From Acidobacteriota bacterium (lineage in GTDB: Bacteria; Acidobacteriota; Vicinamibacteria; Vicinamibacterales; UBA2999), in contig JAHFUO010000014.1 in assembly GCA_023265015.1 (NCBI GenBank), positions 1 through 46,833 of the forward strand: DNA of 46,833 nt, written 5' to 3'. This document shows positions 41,816 to 46,833 of this stretch, one piece after another (position 1 is the first letter of the stretch; each line of letters begins with the position of its first letter). The notes under the pieces are model-generated. The model saw nothing but the letters and a program-made list of their open reading frames with translations, was not told where the DNA came from and ran no database searches. Made by a program: the position numbers and the translations under genes.

Positions 41816-42724
41816 TCAAAAAATCCCCTTGCCCAATGCCGACAGCGCGAGCTCGGCGCCGAGCTCGGCAGTCGTGTTGCGGATGTCGAGCGTCGGGTTG
41901 ACCTCAACGAGGTCCAGCGCAACGAGCTGCCGCGAATCGGCGACCATCTCCATGATCATGTGCGCCTCGCGGTAGTCGAAGCCGCCCTTGACCGGAGTGC
42001 CGACGCCGGGTGCGACCGCCGGATCGCACACGTCCATGTCGAAGGAGACGTGAATGCCGGCGGTATCGCGCGCCGCGAGGCCGATGGCGCGCTCGGCCAC
42101 GCGCGCGATGCCGTCGCGGTCGATATCCTTCATCGTGAAGACATGGATGCCTGACGCGCGGATCTGCTCCTTCTCGCGCTCATCGAGATTGCGGACGCCC
42201 ACGAGCACGGTGTTCTGTGGCATCACCGAGGGGGACGATCCAATCGATGCAAGCTCGAGCGGCTCCCGGCCAAGCAGCGCCGCGAGCGGCATGCCGTGGA
42301 CGTTCCCGCTCAGGGTCGTGTCGGGGGTATTCATGTCGCCGTGCGCATCGACCCAGATGAGGCCGAGCGGTTTCGACGCGGTCCGGCGCAGCCAGTCCGC
42401 GCTGGCGGCCACCGATCCCGCGGCAAGGCTGTGATCGCCGCCGAGGACGAGCGGCAGCGCGCCTTCGTCGAGCGACGCCAGCGCGAGGTCGTAGAGCTTC
42501 TGGCAGACCTTCGCGATGTCGCGGATATATTTCTTCTTCTTGTCGGCCGGGCGCTGTGTTTCGGGAATCGGTACCGGCAGGTCGCCCTTGTCGACGACGA
42601 TCCGGCCGAGCGCGGCGATCTGATCGCGGATCCCAGCGATGCGGAATGCCGAGGGGCCCATGTCGACGCCGCGGCGTCCTGCGCCGAGGTCGAGAGGGAC
42701 GCCGATCAGGTGGACGGGTTTCAC
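41816..42724 (-). CDS. rocF: Arginase-family ureohydrolase
   Basis: 302 aa from GTG 42724, which overlaps the preceding stop by four bases (GTGA). All Mn ligands are visible: His98 (GGDHS), Asp126, His128, Asp130 (DAHGDMN) and Asp229, Asp231 (SFDMDVCDP). The start KPVHLIGVPLDLGAGRRGVD and the TALDIVEVNPTLD-type end (VALDLVEVNPTLDIRN) fit true arginases, which convert arginine to ornithine and urea. The frame upstream is not part of the gene. It is in the same run as hemG and hemE. Confidence 0.93.
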   Translation of the reverse strand: MKPVHLIGVPLDLGAGRRGVDMGPSAFRIAGIRDQIAALGRIVVDKGDLPVPIPETQRPADKKKKYIRDIAKVCQKLYDLALASLDEGALPLVLGGDHSLAAGSVAASADWLRRTASKPLGLIWVDAHGDMNTPDTTLSGNVHGMPLAALLGREPLELASIGSSPSVMPQNTVLVGVRNLDEREKEQIRASGIHVFTMKDIDRDGIARVAERAIGLAARDTAGIHVSFDMDVCDPAVAPGVGTPVKGGFDYREAHMIMEMVADSRQLVALDLVEVNPTLDIRNTTAELGAELALSALGKGIF

Positions 42725-43356
42725 CGCAGCTTGTACGACACCGACATGCCTTCGGAGCCGGGCGACACCACGGAGGTGAAGAGTCCCGGGTGCGTCTGGA
42801 TCGTCTTGAGGAAGGGCTCCATCTCGGACGCCTTGTTCACCACGTTGTGCGCAAGGAACACGCCGCCGGGATCGAGGCGCGGGTACACCATGTCGAAGAA
42901 GCGCTTGTAGTCCGGTTTCCACGCGTCGAGAAAGACGAGATCGAAGGTGCCCTGCAGCTTCGGAATCTCGGCAAACGCGTCGCCGTGGATGACGCGCACG
43001 ACGTCGGTCAGGCCCGCCTTCCGGATATTGTCGGCCGCTTCTTTGGCGCGCGGCGGGTCGAATTCGATCGACACCACGTGGCCATGCGATTCGCGCGCGC
43101 CGAGCCCGAGCCAGATGCCGCTGTAGCCGCTCGCAGCGCCGATCTCGAGCACCGACTTCGCGTTGCGCATCGCGACGAGCACGCGCAGGAAGCGGCCGTC
43201 TTCCTCCGACACCGCCAGCAGCCCTTTGTCGGCGGCCTTGATGCTCTTGAGGATCGTTTCGATCTGCGGGGTGAGCGCGCCTGGAGATTTCTGCTGCGCG
43301 ACCCCGGGTACCACAAACAGCGCGAGCAACAAGGCAACCACGGAGAGACGCTTCAT
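42721..43356 (-). CDS. O-methyltransferase with a signal peptide
   Basis: 211 aa. A clear N-terminal signal (RLSVVALLLALFVVPGVAQQ) precedes a caffeoyl-CoA-type SAM methyltransferase: SVLEIGAASGYSGIWLGLGA, VSIEFDPPRAKEAADNIRKA, VIHGDAFAEIPKLQG, LVFLDAWKPDYKRF and GGVFLAHNVV. The metal-binding Asp (FLDAW) and Asn (HNVV) are kept. SAM is cytoplasmic, so the signal is odd: either a remnant or the protein acts outside on an as yet unknown supply. It overlaps the arginase gene by four bases. Confidence 0.88.
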   Translation of the reverse strand: MKRLSVVALLLALFVVPGVAQQKSPGALTPQIETILKSIKAADKGLLAVSEEDGRFLRVLVAMRNAKSVLEIGAASGYSGIWLGLGARESHGHVVSIEFDPPRAKEAADNIRKAGLTDVVRVIHGDAFAEIPKLQGTFDLVFLDAWKPDYKRFFDMVYPRLDPGGVFLAHNVVNKASEMEPFLKTIQTHPGLFTSVVSPGSEGMSVSYKLR

Positions 43357-43375
43357 ATGGTGTGAGATTAGACCA

Positions 43376-43423
43376 CTCTTCGTGTTCTTCGTGGTTCAAA
43401 ACGTCTTCGTGCTCTTCGTGGTT
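43376..43423. repeat. Two copies of a CTTCGTG-TTCGTGGTT-type repeat at the hemG end
   Basis: Near-identical 21-bp units start at 43376 and 43403 (27-bp offset). The second encodes the last hemG residues TTKSTKTF. The motif is a common intergenic repeat in many bacteria. Confidence 0.8.
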
Positions 43424-44784
43424 ACGAATGCCGCTGCGCGCGCAGCCGTCTCGCGCGCGTCGGCGATGCAGTCCGGAATGCCGATCGCCCTGAAGCCGCT
43501 GCCCGTGACGAAGAGTCCCGGGATCGCGGCGAGGTGGGACTCGATGGCCGCCACCCGCTGGAGGTGGCCGACCTCGTATTGCGGGCTCTGGCGTGTCCAG
43601 CGGTACAACCGCGAGAAGAGCGGGGCACCCGTGATGTGCATGATCTCGCCAAGCGCCTCGCGCGCGCTGTCGACGAGCTCGGCGTCACTCTGCTCGAGGC
43701 GTTGTGGATCGCGGCCGCCGCCGAGAAATCCACGCAGCAGCACGTGATCGCCGGGCGCGCGATTCGGCCACTTCGAGGTGACCCACGTCGCTGCCAGCAA
43801 CGGAGAGCGCTCGACGCGCGGCACGACGAACCCGGTGCCGCGCATCGGATGGTCGATCTGATCGCGCCTGTAGCCGAACGCGACGGTGGCCGTTGACGCG
43901 TAGGGCACCTCTTCGCACAAGGCCGCGAGCCTCGTGTGGACGGCGCGCAGCATTCCGCCCGCCGCGTACGCGGGAACGGCAAGGACGACCGTCCTCGCCC
44001 GCACGTGCCCGGCAGTGATGTCGAGGATGAATGTGCCCGCGTGCTGGAGACCGGTGACGCGCGTCGACAGGGCAATCGTTCCCGGCGCGAGCGCGGCGGC
44101 GAGGGCATCGACCAGCTCACCTACGCCTCGAGGCAACGAGACGAACGCACCCTGCGGAGACGGTCTCATCCGCAGCGCGCGAAACGAGCGGATGACGCTG
44201 CCGGACTGGCGTTCCGCCTCGACGAGACGCGGAAAGAGCGCGCGGATCGAAAGCCGATCCACGTCGCCCGCATGAATGCCGGCCAGGAGCGGCTCGGCGA
44301 GATAGTCAACCGCTTCTTCCCCGAACCGGCGGCGCACGAACGACGCGATCGATTCGTCCGCCTCACCGCCGCCGCGTGGCAGCAGCGCTTCGAGCGCCAT
44401 TCGCGCTTTTCCGCCGATCGAAAAAAGGGAAGAGCTCGCGAGCGCGCTGACGCGCACGGGAAATCCGAGGAACGATCCCTCCGGGATTGGATGCAGGTAC
44501 CCGTCGCGCAGCACGTACGCCGTGCGGGGCGTCAGCGTGGAGACGAGACGATCGGCGATCCCGAGCTCGCGGCACAGGCCGACGGCCGCGGGCTTCTGCA
44601 CGAGCATCGAATCGGGGCCGCCGTCGATGACCCACCCGTCAAACCGATCGGTTCGAATGACACCGCCGGGACGGTCGGACGCTTCGAGAAGACGGACCGT
44701 CGCGCCGCGCCGCTGCAGCTCGTAGGCGGCTGTGAGGCCTGATATACCCCCGCCGACGACCAGAACATCGAACACAGAACTCAC
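43396..44784 (-). CDS. hemG: Protoporphyrinogen/coproporphyrinogen oxidase (HemG/HemY type)
   Basis: 462 aa, normal for the FAD-dependent family. The Rossmann start is VLVVGGGISGLTAAYELQRRG, followed by DRPGGVIRTDRFDGWVIDGGPDS; the middle contains PLLAGIHAGDVDRLS and the end the typical FAD block IPGLFVTGSGFRAIGIPDCI. It oxidises a porphyrinogen in haem synthesis. Whether the substrate is protoporphyrinogen or coproporphyrinogen cannot be told here. It is 63 bp downstream of hemE. Confidence 0.93.
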   Translation of the reverse strand: MSSVFDVLVVGGGISGLTAAYELQRRGATVRLLEASDRPGGVIRTDRFDGWVIDGGPDSMLVQKPAAVGLCRELGIADRLVSTLTPRTAYVLRDGYLHPIPEGSFLGFPVRVSALASSSLFSIGGKARMALEALLPRGGGEADESIASFVRRRFGEEAVDYLAEPLLAGIHAGDVDRLSIRALFPRLVEAERQSGSVIRSFRALRMRPSPQGAFVSLPRGVGELVDALAAALAPGTIALSTRVTGLQHAGTFILDITAGHVRARTVVLAVPAYAAGGMLRAVHTRLAALCEEVPYASTATVAFGYRRDQIDHPMRGTGFVVPRVERSPLLAATWVTSKWPNRAPGDHVLLRGFLGGGRDPQRLEQSDAELVDSAREALGEIMHITGAPLFSRLYRWTRQSPQYEVGHLQRVAAIESHLAAIPGLFVTGSGFRAIGIPDCIADARETAARAAAFVTTKSTKTF

Positions 44785-44847
44785 GTGAACCGAACCTGAA
44801 GACGAACAGAGAAGCGAGAACTCAGAAGCGTGAACGACACGGTCTCG

Positions 44848-45885
44848 CTAACGTATCTGACGAGAAGCGCGGTGCACGTACTGCGCCAGCATCTGCACGT
44901 TCTCGACCGCCGTCGACGGCAGGATGCCGTGCCCGAGATTGAAGATGTGTCCCGGGCGGCCCGCGACGCGCTCGAGAATGTCTTCCGCCTGGTCGAGCAT
45001 CCGGCGTGGAGGGCCGAGCAGCAGCGTCGGGTCGAGATTCCCCTGCACCGCGCGATCGAAGCCGATCTGCTCCCACGCCTCGTCGATCGGCACGCGCCAG
45101 TCGACGCCGATCACGTCGCCGCCCGCTTCGCGCAGCTCGTCGAACATCGTCGCGGTGCCGGTGCCGAAGTGAATGGACGGCACCCGCCCGGCGACGGCCT
45201 GGAAGATCCGGTGCGAGTGGGGCAGCGCGAACTCGCGATAGTCGGCGGGGCTCAGCGTGCCGACCCACGAGTCGAACACCTGCACGACATCGACCCCTGC
45301 CTCAATCTGCGCAACGAGGTAGTCGGCGATCACGGTAGCGAATTTCTCGCAGAGCCGGTGCCATGCCTCGGGATGCCCGTACATCAGCGACTTCGTGCGC
45401 GCGAAGTTGTTCGAGTGTCCACCCTCGATCGCATACGACGCGAGCGTGAACGGCGCGCCCGCAAACCCGATGAGGGGCACGCGGCCGTTCAGCTCCCGCT
45501 GAATCTGTTCGATCGCCTCCAGCACGTGGCGGAGCGCCTCGCGCGGCTCGAAGACCTTCAGCCTGTCGATGTCCGACGGAGTTTCAATGGGGTGCTCGAT
45601 CTGCGGACCTTCGCCCTTGACGAAATCAAATGGCAGCCCCATGGGCTCGAGCGGCAGCAGCAGATCGGAAAAGAGAATGGCCGCGTCGACCTCGATGCGC
45701 CGCACGGGCTGCAGCGTGACTTCCGTCGCGAGGTCGGGGGCGCGGCAGATCTCGAGAAGCGAGTGCCGCGCGCGAAGCGCGCGGTACTCCGACATGTAGC
45801 GCCCGGCCTGCCGCATGAACCACACGGGGGTCACGTCGACCGGTTCGCGCCGGCATGCTCTCATGAATCTGGAATTGGGAATCAC
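44848..45885 (-). CDS. hemE: Uroporphyrinogen decarboxylase
   Basis: 345 aa from GTG 45885. The start is kept because NSRFMRACRREPVDVTPVW, with the family pattern FMRQAGRYMSEYR, begins there; ATG 45864 is the alternative. Other signature blocks are ILFSDLLLPLEPMGLPFDF, GFAGAPFTLASYAIEGG, DVVQVFDSWVG and GHIFNLGHGILPST. It converts uroporphyrinogen III to coproporphyrinogen III in the cytoplasm. The first codons overlap an ATTCCCAATTCC-type repeat. Upstream is the receiver gene on the same strand. Confidence 0.96.
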   Translation of the reverse strand: MIPNSRFMRACRREPVDVTPVWFMRQAGRYMSEYRALRARHSLLEICRAPDLATEVTLQPVRRIEVDAAILFSDLLLPLEPMGLPFDFVKGEGPQIEHPIETPSDIDRLKVFEPREALRHVLEAIEQIQRELNGRVPLIGFAGAPFTLASYAIEGGHSNNFARTKSLMYGHPEAWHRLCEKFATVIADYLVAQIEAGVDVVQVFDSWVGTLSPADYREFALPHSHRIFQAVAGRVPSIHFGTGTATMFDELREAGGDVIGVDWRVPIDEAWEQIGFDRAVQGNLDPTLLLGPPRRMLDQAEDILERVAGRPGHIFNLGHGILPSTAVENVQMLAQYVHRASRQIR

Positions 45886-45894
45886 GTGAGGGGT

Positions 45895-45927
45895 GCTGCC
45901 GGCTGCCCGCCGCCGGCTGCCGGCTAG
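45895..45927. repeat. GGCAGCN-type repeat at the end of the receiver gene
   Basis: Reverse-complement copies of the GGCAGCN heptamer seen at 23728-23776 (GCTGCCGGCTGCCCG, then CCGCCGGCTGCCGG). It covers the receiver stop codon and the gap before hemE. Confidence 0.75.
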
Positions 45928-46331
45928 TCTTGAACCGTGATGTTCAGGAGCTCGCGCGCGAGCGTCACCAGCTCTTCGAGCCAGAGCGGCTTATAGCGCA
46001 GCTCGGCGCCCAGCTCTGAAATCTCGTTGGACTGCGCGTCGTCCAGGTAGTAGTCACCGGTCACGATGGCAACCGGGGTGTTGGTCAGGCCGGGGATCGC
46101 GCGGATCGCACGCAGGAACTGGAGGCCGCTGGTGAGCGGCATCCGGAGGTCGAGGATCACGGCGTGGGGCCGGTGCGTCTGGGCCAGGCTCAATCCCTCG
46201 TCCGCCGACAGCGCCGACCACACCTCGTAGCCCTCGAGACGAAGCATCCGCGAAAACGTATCCGTGACGCTGACATCGTCGTCGACGATGAGAACGCGAG
46301 GGACAGACGAGCTGGGTTGTGGGGAGGCCAC
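45924..46331 (-). CDS. Stand-alone response-regulator receiver protein
   Basis: 135 aa, essentially one receiver domain: the acid pair (VLIVDDDVSVTD), the phospho-acceptor Asp61 (AVILDLRMPLTSG), the Thr of VAIVTGDYY and the Lys of LRYKPLW. No output domain is present, so it acts by protein contacts, CheY/Spo0F-like, with an unknown kinase. It is expressed toward hemE; the gap is only 38 bp, so they may be co-transcribed. Its C-terminal stop lies on a repeat. Confidence 0.88.
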   Translation of the reverse strand: MASPQPSSSVPRVLIVDDDVSVTDTFSRMLRLEGYEVWSALSADEGLSLAQTHRPHAVILDLRMPLTSGLQFLRAIRAIPGLTNTPVAIVTGDYYLDDAQSNEISELGAELRYKPLWLEELVTLARELLNITVQD

Positions 46332-46442
46332 GACCCATTGTGCGGCTCGGCTTGAAGGTCGTCAAGGGAACTCGTGCTATATTCAGCGCCTTCGGCCGGC
46401 TCCCCACCCGGTTGTTACACGTATGTACACGCGTCGGAGGTT

Positions 46443-46833
46443 GTGTTGAGCCCAATCCTCGTGCGGCCTGTCCGCGAGCAGCTCGAGCACGACCGCATCA
46501 TTCGCTTGCTGCAGGCGAAATATAAGAGAAAATTCGAGGTCGCGATCAACCCCGGCAATGATCAGTCGACACCGGTCGGCACGGGTCCGTTGCCGTGGTA
46601 CCCCGACCTCGTGCTGCAGTCGAACGAGCGCGGACGAAAGCTCCTTGGGGTCGTCGAAGTCGAGACCTCTGAATCGGTCAACAACCTCGAGGCGATGTCG
46701 CAGTGGGCGACGTTCTCGCGCCTGCGCGTCCCGTTCCATCTCTACGCGCCCGTATCGATGATCGACGTGGCCCGGCGTCTCTGCCAGGACATGCAGATTA
46801 CGGTTGCCGAGATCTGGGCGTACCACGTGCTTG
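46443..46833 (+). CDS. Unrecognised protein, N-terminal part only, runs off the window
   Basis: An open frame from GTG 46443 (or TTG 46446 behind GGAGG) to the window end, at least 130 codons. It begins SPILVRPVREQLEHDRIIRL, then KYKRKFEVAINPG, and reads YPDLVLQSNERGRKLLGVVE and VETSESVNNLEAMSQWATFS. The PDLVL ... VVEVET spacing recalls the PD-(D/E)xK nuclease core, although the Lys is missing. No family is claimed. It is divergent from the receiver gene. Confidence 0.6.
   Translation, partial: MLSPILVRPVREQLEHDRIIRLLQAKYKRKFEVAINPGNDQSTPVGTGPLPWYPDLVLQSNERGRKLLGVVEVETSESVNNLEAMSQWATFSRLRVPFHLYAPVSMIDVARRLCQDMQITVAEIWAYHVL

Noticed and set aside
41816-43399. 527-aa fused frame of arginase with upstream codons
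   Set aside because: The upstream part is an out-of-frame reading of the methyltransferase gene; the arginase family starts at GTG 42724.

Overview
The window is high-GC DNA densely packed with genes on both strands. It most likely comes from an acidobacterium, perhaps a Vicinamibacteria-like environmental genome. That is inferred from gene content: secreted CBM9-like/DUF5916 barrel proteins, TonB receptors with carboxypeptidase-regulatory N-termini, internally duplicated reaction-centre-type cytochromes, and many short repeats at gene ends. No rRNA, tRNA, CRISPR array, transposase or phage gene was recognised.

Layout. 1-6.3 kb: a periplasmic tetrahaem cytochrome (-), an orphan ModA-like binding protein, two exported cupins, a beta-carbonic anhydrase, and a DUF5916 protein (-). 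6.4-9.0 kb: a field of broken genes (BNR/sialidase-like, two inverted pieces of a CusA-type pump, a response-regulator receiver) around two small intact exported proteins. 9.2-27.2 kb: a long plus-strand metal-handling island holding a porin-like protein, a YVTN propeller, a shortened adaptor, a CusA-type RND pump with a full methionine triad, a FixH-like lipoprotein, a His-rich small protein, a TolC protein, a CusB/CzcB adaptor, a second CzcA-like pump, a c-type cytochrome, HupE/UreJ, a transmembrane anchor protein and a second DUF5916 protein. The genes overlap or nearly touch, so most are probably co-transcribed. The two pumps probably handle different metals: Cu(I)/Ag(I) for the first, something else for the second.

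27.3-35.4 kb: a minus-strand operon whose first gene is an ArsR-rhodanese fusion regulator with its own promoter and operator, followed by an ArsM-like methyltransferase, a persulfide-dioxygenase-like metallo-beta-lactamase, MFS transporters and a 1-Cys peroxiredoxin. A TonB receptor (-) and a half-size TauE/SafE permease (+) follow. Together these suggest reactive-sulfur or metalloid detoxification. 35.6-39.9 kb: a Fur-like-box-controlled siderophore receptor and a truncated cytochrome, bracketed by a 215-bp direct repeat made from the 3' end of a zinc-metallopeptidase gene.

39.9-46.8 kb: oligoendopeptidase F (+); a minus-strand run hemE-hemG-exported O-methyltransferase-arginase; a stand-alone receiver protein; and the start of an unrecognised gene that runs off the window.

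A recurring feature is that several unrelated short repeats lie on or inside gene ends. The clearest is a 9 x 27-bp in-frame minisatellite between the start codon and the lipoprotein signal of cusB; others lie at hupE, the second pump, hemG, hemE and the receiver gene.
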